DNA of 7,509 nucleotides from Clostridiales bacterium (GCA_031273965.1 JAISQX010000168.1:1-7509), one strand, 5' to 3'. Numbered from the stretch's first letter, positions 1 to 6,613 are shown. Numbers and translations are program-made. The notes: generated from the sequence alone by a model not told the origin.

Positions 1-1
1 A

Positions 2-97
2 AGTAAAGCGCTTGCGTTAGGGGCGCAGGGCAACGAGTCGGAGTTAAGCGTCGACGAGCAAATACAGTTGGAAGCCATAAAGAAAGAGTGTTTTTAA
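2..97 (+). CDS. C-terminal end of an unidentified upstream gene (partial)
   Basis: A frame is open from the left edge of the window to a TAA at 95-97 and encodes 31 residues ending in LEAIKKECF. The peptide looks like a soluble, charged C-terminal helix (SELSVDEQIQLEAIKK). The other two + frames are closed early, one by a TAA at positions 4-6. It lies about 100 bp upstream of the glycosidase gene on the same strand, so it may belong to the same carbohydrate-use locus, but that is inference. I do not recognise the family from this tail and give no function. It could also be a chance open stretch. Confidence 0.5.
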   Translation, partial: SKALALGAQGNESELSVDEQIQLEAIKKECF

Positions 98-133
98 CAA
101 CCGGGCGAATTGACTTAAGTTTAAAAGCGTCTT

Positions 134-165
134 TCTTTTGAGAGTCCGATAAAAGCGTCAAAAGA
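134..165. repeat. 8-bp inverted repeat in the leader of the glycosidase gene
   Basis: TCTTTTGA (134-141) and TCAAAAGA (158-165) are perfect inverted repeats separated by 16 nt, with possible G-T pairs extending the stem outward. A 9-base direct repeat, AAAAGCGTC, also occurs at 123-131 and 151-159. The region lies 35-66 bp upstream of the ATG at 200. No U-tract follows directly, so it is not a convincing intrinsic terminator. An operator for a sugar-responsive regulator is possible but unproven. TTGACT at 112-117 resembles a -35 box but has no good -10 at the right distance. Confidence 0.35.
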
Positions 166-199
166 GGAAGCTTTCATTACATTTTTGGAGATCTGCAAT

Positions 200-2133
200 A
201 TGAATATTTTGTATAACGACGGAGCCGTAACGGTTTTTGATAAGCTGAGCGGCGATAACGAATACGACGTCGGGAATAAATTGATAAACGCGCGCTTTGA
301 CGGCAGAGGAGGCGTAAGCCGCTATGCCGTTATAAACAAATTTGAAGCTCTGGACTATTTGCATACGCTTTTTTCCATTGACGGAATACCTTTGAATTTT
401 TCGGAAGATAAGACGGTAACCGTCATAGGAAAAAAAATGACTGTTAAGTTACGCGCAAAAAAAGCCGATATAGAGATACGGCAATTTCTTTCCGAGGATG
501 ATAACGCCGTATTTATAAAGCTGATTGTATCGGCTATAGAGGATATTTCTTTTAAAGCCGTCGTGAATTTCGGGGTGAATTACAAATCATATATGCAGGA
601 ATTTTTTTTGAGCCGCTTTTCTGTAACCGGACTTTTAAAAGCCGCGTCGGGAATGCTCAAGAAACATATCGGAATTACCAAGCACGAAATAAAAAACGAC
701 ATAACGGGGGATTTTTATATCGATTTCGCTTCGGACAACGAGCTTATTCCTTTAGAGAGTAATTTTATGTTCGTCAACCAGTTTAAGACCGAAACGTATA
801 TAAAAAGCCGAGAAGCGCGCGTGATAAACGTCGTCATGTCGAGCGGAACGAGAAACGATTTTTCCGCTGTGAAAGCCTCCGAATTGCTCAAAAAAATCGA
901 CGAAGCCGAACGCGAAGCAGACGATTATATTTCTTCGCTAAAACGTTATCCCGAGGACGTTTCGGAAAAGGAGAAAGCGCTTTACGCGTCATGTTTAAAT
1001 TGCGCTCTTTCTAATTATAAGGAAAAGGGGAGGTTCAAGGGCTTCCTTGCGGGATTGGTCTATCAGTTTCCCGCGCGAACGTATTTTCGAGACGGATATT
1101 GGACCTGCCTACCCGTTATTGCCGTTCGCCCCGAAGCCGTTAGGAATCAAATTCTTACGCTTTCAAAGGGTATGGGGCGCAACGGAGAATGCCCGTCGGC
1201 GGTCAAGTCGAGTTTCAAAAAATATTGGGGAGACCATTGCGATTCGCCGTCTTTTTTTACTCTGCTCTTATACGATTATGTAGCGCATACGGGCGACTTT
1301 TCCATTTTACAAGAAAAAGCCGGACGCGACACGGTTCTCTCGGTTGCGGTCAAAGCCGTGGAAAGGCTAGCGAACAAACGGACGACACAGGCTTGATAGT
1401 GAAAAGCGGACAATTTAACAGGCGCGACTGGTGCGATAACGTGTTCCGTACGGGATACGTGACTTATGACGAAGCGCTTTATGCCCGCGCGCTGTATTGT
1501 CTCTCGGGAATTTTTTCAAAGCTATCGGATCCGCGTAGCGCGCCGTATCGTCAAAAGTATGAAAAAGTAAAAAAATCTATAAACGATATTCTTTGGAGCG
1601 AAGAAAAAGGTTATTTTGTCAACTATAAAAACGGCGGCTTCGTCGAGGATAATTTATCGATAGACACCGTGCTAATCGCTCTGTTCAATCTCTCCGAACC
1701 GGAAAGGATAAGGCGTATGCTAAAAAACATGGAGGATATTTTGGAGAGCAAAAACAATACCGAGCAGACGGCGGGCGATTTTGGCGTGTTGTGCGTATAT
1801 CCGTTTTATAGGGATGCGGAAGCCGTCGTTCAAAAAAGCTCCCAACCGTATCGCTACCACAACGGCGCCGATTGGCCTTATCTGTCCGCGGCGTACGCCT
1901 ATGCGAAAATGAAATACTCTATGGACTTCGAATATCCTCTGACACGCTGGTTTGATTACAATATTCAAAAAGGCAACCTCACGCCGATAGAGTTTTTCGC
2001 TCCGTTTCACGCCGGCGGCTCTCTTATGCAGGCGTGGAGCGCAATGAGCGCGCTTTTGTATAACCATCCCAAGGGAGATTTTTTTGACGTCGGGGTAAAC
2101 CAGGATTCGGGCATAAAAAGCATCTATGATTAA
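200..2133 (+). pseudogene. Frameshifted amylo-alpha-1,6-glucosidase-like (glycogen-debranching type) six-hairpin glycosidase
   Basis: The best start is ATG 200, with GGAG at 187-190; the in-frame TTG at 185 lies on that ribosome site and is unlikely. Frame 2 runs from 200 to a TGA at 1394-1396, and the homologous continuation is in frame 1 up to TAA 2131-2133. The join falls near 1365-1384, where one base appears to be missing, giving a reconstructed product of about 644 residues. The N-terminal third is a beta-rich domain like that of bacterial debranching enzymes. The rest resembles an (alpha/alpha)6 barrel: FPARTYFRDGYW, then (after the shift) GLIVKSGQFNRRDWCDNVFRTG, YHNGADWPYLSAAYAYA and FFAPFHAGGSLMQAWSAM. 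The related motifs (RD.., YxNGxxWP, QxWS) are typical of glycogen-debranching and related GH families. The substrate is presumably an oligosaccharide or polysaccharide, but this cannot be settled here. The matching halves in two frames indicate a recent mutation or a sequencing indel. No -1 slippery heptamer lies at the join. Confidence 0.8.
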
Positions 2134-2209
2134 ATATTATCGATTGAACGTTTATTGCGGCGACGGGACTGTTCCCGACATAAAAAGTATCTACGTTTAA
2201 GTATTATCG
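2112..2209 (+). repeat. 31-bp imperfect direct repeat of the glycosidase gene tail
   Basis: Positions 2112-2142 and 2179-2209 match at 27 of 31 positions, with starts 67 bp apart. Both begin CATAAAAAG and end TATTATCG. Copy 1 spans the last codons and TAA of the glycosidase (GIKSIYD, stop). Copy 2 would read DIKSIYV followed by TAA in its own frame. Three of the four differences are transitions. Between the copies lies a 5-bp hairpin, CGGGA/TCCCG (2164-2177, CTGT loop), with no U-tract. The pattern suggests a decayed duplication of the 3' end or remains of a second related gene tail. The stretch 2134-2230 holds nothing else I can identify. Confidence 0.65.
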
Positions 2210-2237
2210 GAAGCGCTCTCGGAATGTTTTAATTTTG

Positions 2238-2266
2238 TTGCAAAGCGTAGTTTTTTGTGCTATAAT
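2238..2266 (+). promoter_or_regulatory. Sigma-70/SigA-type promoter of the small membrane protein gene
   Basis: TTGCAA (2238-2243), a 17-nt spacer and a perfect TATAAT (2261-2266) form a strong vegetative promoter. Transcription should start near 2273, just upstream of the TAAGGAG ribosome site (2276-2282), leaving a very short leader. Read-through could carry transcription into the thiamine riboswitch and operon. Confidence 0.8.
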
Positions 2267-2291
2267 AAGCATGGGTAAGGAGATTTGTTTT

Positions 2292-2587
2292 ATGAAAAAG
2301 ATTATAATTATCGTTTCTATTTTGGCGTTGATGGCGATAATTGCGGTCGCGGCGTCTTATTTGATAAAGAAAAATTATGAGACGGACGACAAAATTGAGC
2401 CAAGCGCCGTAACGTTCGCCGATTATCAAGCGGACATAAAGGGCGAGTCGTCGGTTCTCGCATTGTAAAAGAAAGCGACGAGAATATATACATAGTATAT
2501 TTTGACGAGTCAAGAGTCTGCCGCGCGAAAGAGATTATTTGGATAAGATATAAGATTATATCGCAGGCAATAACATACAGCCGTTGA
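2292..2587 (+). pseudogene. Small single-pass membrane protein gene, probably frameshifted
   Basis: ATG 2292 follows TAAGGAG (2276-2282) at good spacing and sits behind a strong promoter. The intact frame gives 58 residues ending at TAA 2466-2468: a short positive N-terminus (MKK), a hydrophobic segment at about residues 4-25 (IIIIVSILALMAIIAVAASY), then a charged tail predicted outside the membrane. The -1 frame carries on with protein-like sequence from about 2456, SRIVKESDENIYIVYFDESR, to TGA 2585-2587. I therefore think a base was lost near 2450-2460 and the original protein was about 98 residues. The part after 2525 is less convincing and may hold a further lesion, because DYLDKI and DYIAGNNIQPLN appear in the third frame either side of a stop. 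I do not recognise the family. The alternative is a genuine 58-residue membrane peptide. Confidence 0.5.
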
Positions 2588-2588
2588 A

Positions 2589-2614
2589 TTGACACAAACA
2601 ACGGAAAATAATAT
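2589..2614 (+). promoter_or_regulatory. Possible weak promoter just upstream of the TPP riboswitch
   Basis: TTGACA (2589-2594) is a perfect -35 box, but the nearest -10-like hexamer, TAATAT (2609-2614), is only 14 nt away. TTGAAT (2584-2589) gives a 19-nt spacer to the same -10. A start from this -10 would fall inside the first conserved G-run of the aptamer, which is awkward. The operon may instead be transcribed from the promoter at 2238-2266. Confidence 0.3.
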
Positions 2615-2616
2615 TT

Positions 2617-2731
2617 CGGGGGTGCTTATTGCCTTAAAGCTGTGACGGCGGTAAGACAATAAAAAGCTGAGACGAAAGTGTATTTCGAACCCTTTGAACC
2701 TGATGCGAATAATGTCGCCGTAGGAAGTCCG
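2617..2731 (+). promoter_or_regulatory. TPP riboswitch (THI element) aptamer
   Basis: The conserved core is present in order: GGGGGTGC (2618-2625), GCTGAGA (2666-2672), ACCCTTTGAACCTGAT (2689-2704), AATAATG (2709-2714) and CGTAGGAAGT (2719-2728). P2 can form from GGGT (2620-2623) with ACCC (2689-2692). The P3 arm is TTATTG/CAATAA plus CTTA/TAAG. A small CGAAA/TTTCG hairpin sits between the GCTGAGA box and ACCC, as in some Bacillus THI elements. P5 is GCGA/TCGC around AATAATG. P1 is poorly defined, with CGG/CCG as a candidate. The element binds thiamine pyrophosphate and lies directly upstream of four thiamine biosynthesis genes. The terminator that follows implies transcription and/or translation is switched off when TPP is bound. 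Confidence 0.95.
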
Positions 2732-2772
2732 TAGTTTGATTTTTTGCGTGACGTTTTTTATACGGTTTAATG

Positions 2773-2805
2773 CGCCCCTCAGCTTTTATTCGAGGGGTGT
2801 TTTTT
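2773..2805 (+). terminator. Riboswitch expression-platform terminator that also masks the thiE ribosome site
   Basis: CGCCCCTC (2773-2780) pairs with GAGGGGTG (2792-2799), closing an 11-nt loop with one G-T pair, and TTTTTT (2800-2805) follows immediately. The thiE ATG is the very next triplet. The 3' arm GAGGGG is also the only plausible Shine-Dalgarno for thiE, so the same hairpin can stop transcription and block ribosome loading. The 5' arm GCGCCCCT (2772-2779) is complementary to the aptamer's GGGGGTGC (2618-2625) over 8 bp including two G-U pairs, which makes a candidate antiterminator. Confidence 0.85.
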
Positions 2806-3438
2806 ATGATAAAAATCAAACGGGAAAAAAATCTTTATTTGGTGGCGGGTAGCGACGGTCTTTCGGAGAGCGTTTTTTTGAAAAAGATAGAGGACGCTTT
2901 GGCGGCGGGGATTACGCTAATGCAACTCCGCGAAAAGGAGAAGGAAGGCGGCGCAATTTTTGAATTGGCAAAAAAAGTCAACGCGCTTTGCGTAAAGTAC
3001 GGCGTGCCGCTCATAATTGACGACAGAGCGGATATAGCGCTTGCGGCGGGCGCCGCTGGCGTGCATGTGGGACAGAATGATTTGCCCGTATATCAGGCGC
3101 GGCGGCTTATGGGAAGCGATAAAATAGTCGGAGCGACGGCAAAAACCGTCGAGCAGGCTTTGGCGGCGCAACGCGACGGAGCCGATTATGTCGGAGTGGG
3201 CGCCATATATCCGACGACGACAAAGGTAAAGACGGTTTTGACGCACGTATCGGTCTTAAAAGATATTTGCCGCGCCGTCGATATTCCGGTTTTTGCTATA
3301 GGCGGACTTAATAAAGACAATTTAGACCCGCTTAAAGGCGTAAATATCGCGGGTATAGCGGTCGTGACCGCGATTATGAAACCGGATGACACTAAGGACG
3401 CCGTAAAAGAACTTCTGACAAACGTCGGGCGGCTTTAG
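2806..3438 (+). CDS. thiE: Thiamine phosphate synthase ThiE
   Basis: ThiE joins 4-amino-2-methyl-5-hydroxymethylpyrimidine pyrophosphate to thiazole phosphate, giving thiamine phosphate, in the cytoplasm. The 210-residue product is full length for this TIM-barrel family. Visible motifs are QLREK (40-44), IDDR (71-74), GVHVGQNDLP (85-94), VGATAKT (108-114), the phosphate-loop-like PTTTK (136-140), AIGGL (164-168) and GIAVVTAI (183-190). I chose ATG 2806, preceded by GAGGGG (2792-2797). The in-frame ATG at 2770 lies in the 5' arm of the terminator with no ribosome site, and would add a 12-residue extension encoded by the hairpin. It is the first gene of the riboswitch-controlled operon, 55 bp before thiS. 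The TenI paralogue is the main alternative, but the full substrate-binding motif set favours ThiE. Confidence 0.96.
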   Translation: MIKIKREKNLYLVAGSDGLSESVFLKKIEDALAAGITLMQLREKEKEGGAIFELAKKVNALCVKYGVPLIIDDRADIALAAGAAGVHVGQNDLPVYQARRLMGSDKIVGATAKTVEQALAAQRDGADYVGVGAIYPTTTKVKTVLTHVSVLKDICRAVDIPVFAIGGLNKDNLDPLKGVNIAGIAVVTAIMKPDDTKDAVKELLTNVGRL

Positions 3439-3493
3439 TTGTATAGACTGCGCGATTGCGCCATAAAAATAAAAAAAATCAAGGTGGTTTACA

Positions 3494-3691
3494 ATGATTA
3501 TCGTAAACGGCGAACCGATTAGCGGACTTACGGAAAAAAGCATAAGCGAATTAATAGCGTTGCGCGGTTACGGCGAAAAGCAAGTGGTCGCGGAGCTTAA
3601 CGGAGAAATAATAAAAGGCTCGGAGCGCCCTAAAGTAAAACTGAAAGACGGCGACGTCGTGGAAATATTGCGGTTTATGGGAGGCGGCTGA
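3494..3691 (+). CDS. thiS: Sulfur carrier protein ThiS
   Basis: ThiS is a small ubiquitin-fold carrier whose C-terminal glycine is adenylated and converted to a thiocarboxylate that donates sulfur to the thiazole ring. The 65-residue product has the expected length and starts with a beta strand (MIIVNGEPI). The middle has the VVAELNGEII strand-turn, then the acidic LKDGDVVEILRFMGGG, ending in the required terminal Gly-Gly. AAGGTGG (3481-3487) supports ATG 3494. It lies between thiE and thiG, with which its product forms a complex. The adenylating partner ThiF is absent from this window, so it must be encoded elsewhere or be supplied by a MoeB-like enzyme. Confidence 0.95.
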   Translation: MIIVNGEPISGLTEKSISELIALRGYGEKQVVAELNGEIIKGSERPKVKLKDGDVVEILRFMGGG

Positions 3692-3744
3692 TATTTTGGC
3701 TTTTACCCGCAATTTTTTTAAAAACATACGGAGATAACACAAAA

Positions 3745-4533
3745 ATGATTGACGAGAATAGCGTTAAAAATGAAGACAGACTCGTTTTGGGCGGACGGAC
3801 TTTTTTGTCGAGGTTTATACTTGGTTCGGGGAAATATTCTTTGAATTTAATAGAAGCCGCCGTAAAAAACGCGGGCGCGGAGATAATTACGCTTGCCTTG
3901 CGCCGCGCGGACGAAGGCGGAAAGGACAATATCTTAGACTTTATACCGAAGGGAATTACGGTGCTGCCGAATACTTCGGGCGCAAGAAACGCGGACGAAG
4001 CGGTGAGGATAGCCAGATTATCCCGGGCGCTCGGGTGCGGCGATTTTATAAAAATTGAAGTCATAAGAGACACCAAATATCTTTTGCCCGATAATTACGA
4101 GACAATAAAAGCTACGGAAAAGCTTGCTTCCGAGGGTTTTATAGTAATGCCGTATATGTATCCCGATCTTTATGCGGCGCGAGCTTTGGTCGATGCGGGA
4201 GCGGCGTGCGTTATGCCTCTTGCCGCGCCTATAGGCTCAAATAAGGGCGTGTGCGCGCGAGATTTTATAAAAATACTTATCGAGGAGATAGATTTGCCCG
4301 TAATTGTCGACGCCGGCATAGGCAGACCTTCTCAAGCGTGCGAAGTAATGGAGATGGGCGCGGCGGCGGTTATGGCGAATACGGCCATAGCGACGGCCGG
4401 AAGTATTCCGCTTATGGCGAAAGCGTTTAAGCAAGCGATAGAAGCCGGGCGCGCAGCTTATCTTTCCGGACTCGGTCGAGTTTTGGATAAGGCGTCCGCG
4501 TCGTCGCCGTTAACCGGATTTTTACATAACTGA
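3745..4533 (+). CDS. thiG: Thiazole synthase ThiG
   Basis: ThiG condenses 1-deoxy-D-xylulose 5-phosphate, ThiS thiocarboxylate and dehydroglycine into thiazole phosphate. The 262-residue product is typical in length. Seen are LGSGKY (26-31), ITLALRRAD (48-56), LPNTSGARNADEAV (74-87), and FIKIEVI (101-107), in which Lys103 fits the Schiff-base lysine. Also present are PLAAPIGSNKG, the phosphate-binding VDAGIGRPSQA, and AVMANTAIATA. The C-terminal ASSPLTGF is highly characteristic. CGGAG at 3729-3733 precedes the ATG at a slightly long spacing. The gene is 53 bp after thiS and 15 bp before thiH, consistent with one transcript and with ThiG working together with ThiS and ThiH. Confidence 0.97.
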   Translation: MIDENSVKNEDRLVLGGRTFLSRFILGSGKYSLNLIEAAVKNAGAEIITLALRRADEGGKDNILDFIPKGITVLPNTSGARNADEAVRIARLSRALGCGDFIKIEVIRDTKYLLPDNYETIKATEKLASEGFIVMPYMYPDLYAARALVDAGAACVMPLAAPIGSNKGVCARDFIKILIEEIDLPVIVDAGIGRPSQACEVMEMGAAAVMANTAIATAGSIPLMAKAFKQAIEAGRAAYLSGLGRVLDKASASSPLTGFLHN

Positions 4534-4548
4534 ACTAAGAGGGATTTT

Positions 4549-5697
4549 ATGACGGAGAGAGATATCATGGCTTATTATACCGATATGGAGGAACTCAAAT
4601 CGGACATTTTAGAACAAGTGCTATCAAAATCAAACGCTTGCGATTTTTCCACATATACGGAAAGGCATGTGGTTAAGGCTCTGAGCGCGGACGTTTGCGC
4701 AACGGAGGATTTTGCCGCGTTGCTCTCCGAATCGGCGGCGCCGTATCTGGAAGAAATGGCAAAAAAAGCGCGAAGCGAGACGAATAAACATTTCGGAAAT
4801 TCCAGATATCTTTTTACGCCGCTTTATATATCTAATTATTGCGAAAATCAATGCGTGTATTGCGGATTTAACCGAGGCAGCAATATAAAGCGCAGCCGTT
4901 TGAATTGTGAGGAGATAGAAGAAGAAATGGCGGCGATAGCAAAATCCGGGCTGAAAGAAATCTTGATATTGACGGGGGAGAGCAGAAAATATTCCGATGT
5001 AAAATATGTGGGAGAAGCGTGCAGGCTTGCGAAGAAATATTTTACCGTTATCGGATTAGAGGTCTATCCTATGAACGTTTCTGATTACGCGTACTTGCGC
5101 GAATGCGGGGCGGACTTTGTCACGGTGTTTCAGGAAACGTACGACGCTAAGGAATACGATAGATTGCATCCGGGAGGACGCAAAAGGATTTTTCCGTATA
5201 GGTTTTACGCGCAGGAGCGCGCGGTTTTGGGCGGAATACGCGGCGTGGGTTTCGCCGCGCTTTTGGGGCTTGCAGATTTTAGACGCGACGCATATGCGAC
5301 GGGGTTGCACGCTTTTTTTCTTCAAAGAAAGTATCCTCACGCCGAAATATCATTTTCGTGCCCGCGATTGCGACCCGCCGCGGGAGGAGAAAAAATATTT
5401 GATAAAAATATAAGCGAAGCGCAGCTCTTGCAGATTATATGCGCTTACAGGATTTTTATGCCGTTTGCCGGAATAACCGTATCCAGCCGTGAAAATTCCA
5501 ACTTCAGAGACAACGTAGTAAATATCGCGGCGACAAAAATATCCGCCGGCGTGGACGTCGGCATAGGGGGGCACTCTGGAGAATCGAAAGGCGGCGAGCA
5601 GTTTGAAATCGACGACGGACGCGCCGTAGCGCAGATTTACGGCATGCTAAAAGCGCAAGACTTACAGCCCGTGATGAGCGAATATATTTATTTGTGA
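4549..5697 (+). CDS. thiH: 2-iminoacetate synthase ThiH (radical SAM tyrosine lyase)
   Basis: ThiH uses S-adenosylmethionine and a [4Fe-4S] cluster to cleave tyrosine to dehydroglycine (2-iminoacetate) and p-cresol, feeding ThiG. The cluster motif CxxxCxxC is Cys98, Cys102 and Cys105 (YCENQCVYCGF). Further family signatures are LTGESRK, GLEVYPM, VFQETY near residue 195, the GLHAFFLQRKYP and FSCPRLRPAAGG region, and TKISAGVDVGIGGHS. The C-terminus QFEIDDGRA...LQPVMSEYI is typical. At 382 residues it is near the usual length. ATG 4549 has AGAGGG at 4538-4543. A second in-frame ATG at 4567 also has a good site (GGAGAGAG, 4554-4561), so a 376-residue product starting MAYYTDMEEL is possible. Use of ThiH rather than ThiO points to an anaerobe. 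No clear intrinsic terminator follows. The 52-bp gap to the convergent birA holds only AT-rich sequence and the palindrome GTTTAAAC (5730-5737). Confidence 0.96.
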   Translation: MTERDIMAYYTDMEELKSDILEQVLSKSNACDFSTYTERHVVKALSADVCATEDFAALLSESAAPYLEEMAKKARSETNKHFGNSRYLFTPLYISNYCENQCVYCGFNRGSNIKRSRLNCEEIEEEMAAIAKSGLKEILILTGESRKYSDVKYVGEACRLAKKYFTVIGLEVYPMNVSDYAYLRECGADFVTVFQETYDAKEYDRLHPGGRKRIFPYRFYAQERAVLGGIRGVGFAALLGLADFRRDAYATGLHAFFLQRKYPHAEISFSCPRLRPAAGGEKIFDKNISEAQLLQIICAYRIFMPFAGITVSSRENSNFRDNVVNIAATKISAGVDVGIGGHSGESKGGEQFEIDDGRAVAQIYGMLKAQDLQPVMSEYIYL

Positions 5698-5749
5698 TTA
5701 TATATATCTCGGTATAATTGAAAGCGTTTGTTTAAACTAAAAAATCTTT

Positions 5750-6577
5750 TTATCTTATCAGAAGACTTTCGTATAGCGACAGCATATTCTGTATAAAGGC
5801 GGGTTCTGTCGAGTATAAGAGATTGTTTATAATTTCCGCGGCAAGACGGTTGCGGATATTTTTTTTGGGAGAGCCAAAAAACAGAGAAGTCGCGATATTT
5901 TTAAGTTCCGCCGAAAAACCGTATCCTCCCACGTTTACGCCTATTCCAACGACAGCCCAATCGACGGCGCCGCTTTCCAAGTCGCTTACGGCCTCGGTGA
6001 GAATCCCGCAAACCTTTTTATCGTTTATAAATAAGTCGTTTATCGGTTTTATAGCCGGCGTTATTCCGCATACGTCGGTTATTGATTTTGCCGTTACGGC
6101 GGCGGAAAGTCGCGTTATATCGATTATGGTTGGTAAACTGTAAAGCGAGGGATTTATTATTGCGGACATGTACAGACCGAGAGCGGGAGGAGAATAAAAG
6201 CTTTTTCCGCGGTGTCCTTTTCCCGCCGTTTGGCAATCGGCTATAACTACCGTGCCATGCCCGCTTCCGGATACGGCTAATTTCTTTGCCGTCTTATTAG
6301 TAGACTCCAGCTCTTCATATACGCGTATATCATTTGAGGCGTCGCGGGTCTTTAGATAGGGCAAAATACCCTCTATAGACAGAATGTTGCTGTCTATGGA
6401 AAGCGTATACCCGCGGTTTTTTACGGCGGATATTTCGTACCCGTCGGTTTTTAATGAGCCGACGGCTTTCCATACAGCCGAGCGCGACACGCCAAGCGCA
6501 CCGGCGATTTCTTCACCCGACAGATACGAGTCTCGGCTTTTCTCCAGTAACGCCAATACCGAATTTTTCGTACTCAT
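5750..6577 (-). CDS. birA: BirA-like biotin protein ligase/repressor, C-terminally short
   Basis: BirA activates biotin as biotinyl-AMP and attaches it to a lysine of biotin-dependent carboxylase carrier domains; HTH-bearing members also repress biotin genes. Residues 1-60 form a winged helix: LSGEEIAGALGVSRSAVWKAVGSL, then GYEISAVKNRGYTL. The catalytic domain shows ESTN (91-94), QTAGKGHRGKSF (116-127, the GRGRRG region of E. coli BirA), KPINDL (177-182, normally KWPND or KWVND), KKVCGIL (187-193) and GIGVNV (211-216). The product stops at residue 275 (LYESLLIR), where the roughly 50-residue SH3-like C-terminal domain should begin, and no frame in the 52 bp left before thiH supplies it. His122 replaces the Arg118-equivalent and Pro178 the usual Trp. 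Activity is therefore uncertain. The gene converges on thiH. AGGA lies about 10 nt upstream of its ATG. Confidence 0.88.
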   Translation of the reverse strand: MSTKNSVLALLEKSRDSYLSGEEIAGALGVSRSAVWKAVGSLKTDGYEISAVKNRGYTLSIDSNILSIEGILPYLKTRDASNDIRVYEELESTNKTAKKLAVSGSGHGTVVIADCQTAGKGHRGKSFYSPPALGLYMSAIINPSLYSLPTIIDITRLSAAVTAKSITDVCGITPAIKPINDLFINDKKVCGILTEAVSDLESGAVDWAVVGIGVNVGGYGFSAELKNIATSLFFGSPKKNIRNRLAAEIINNLLYSTEPAFIQNMLSLYESLLIR

Positions 6578-6613
6578 TTCTTTATAATCCTACTTTTATT
6601 TACTCCTTACCTC

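Noticed and set aside
1252..1258. T TTT TTT slippery heptamer in the glycosidase overlap region, a possible programmed -1 frameshift site
   Set aside because: Shifting here would replace the family-like TLLLYDYVAHTGDF sequence with an Arg/Ser/Cys-rich stretch. The authentic frame clearly continues to about 1365, so the break lies further downstream, where no slippery site exists.
1720..2067. Antisense open frames over the glycosidase, and similar antisense frames over thiE, thiG and thiH
   Set aside because: Arg/His/Cys-rich translations, no ribosome sites and no family resemblance; they are shadows of the real genes.
2131..2232. Read-through of the glycosidase TAA into 32 further in-frame codons
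   Set aside because: The peptide is Arg/Lys-rich with no family resemblance, and no recoding signal is visible.
2730..2760. T-runs after the aptamer (near 2740 and 2754) as an additional terminator
   Set aside because: No stable GC-rich stem immediately precedes either T-run; the clear terminator is at 2773-2805.
2770..2805. Upstream in-frame ATG extending ThiE by 12 residues
   Set aside because: It lies in the terminator 5' arm and has no Shine-Dalgarno. The 12 codons merely translate the hairpin, while ATG 2806 has GAGGGG at proper distance.
3450..3461. GCGC-GATT-GCGC hairpin between thiE and thiS as a terminator
   Set aside because: Only a 4-bp stem, followed by an A-rich rather than U-rich stretch; on the minus strand no gene would use it.
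5730..5737. GTTTAAAC palindrome between thiH and birA as a terminator or operator
   Set aside because: An 8-bp AT-rich palindrome with no loop and no U-tract after a GC stem; such palindromes are common by chance.
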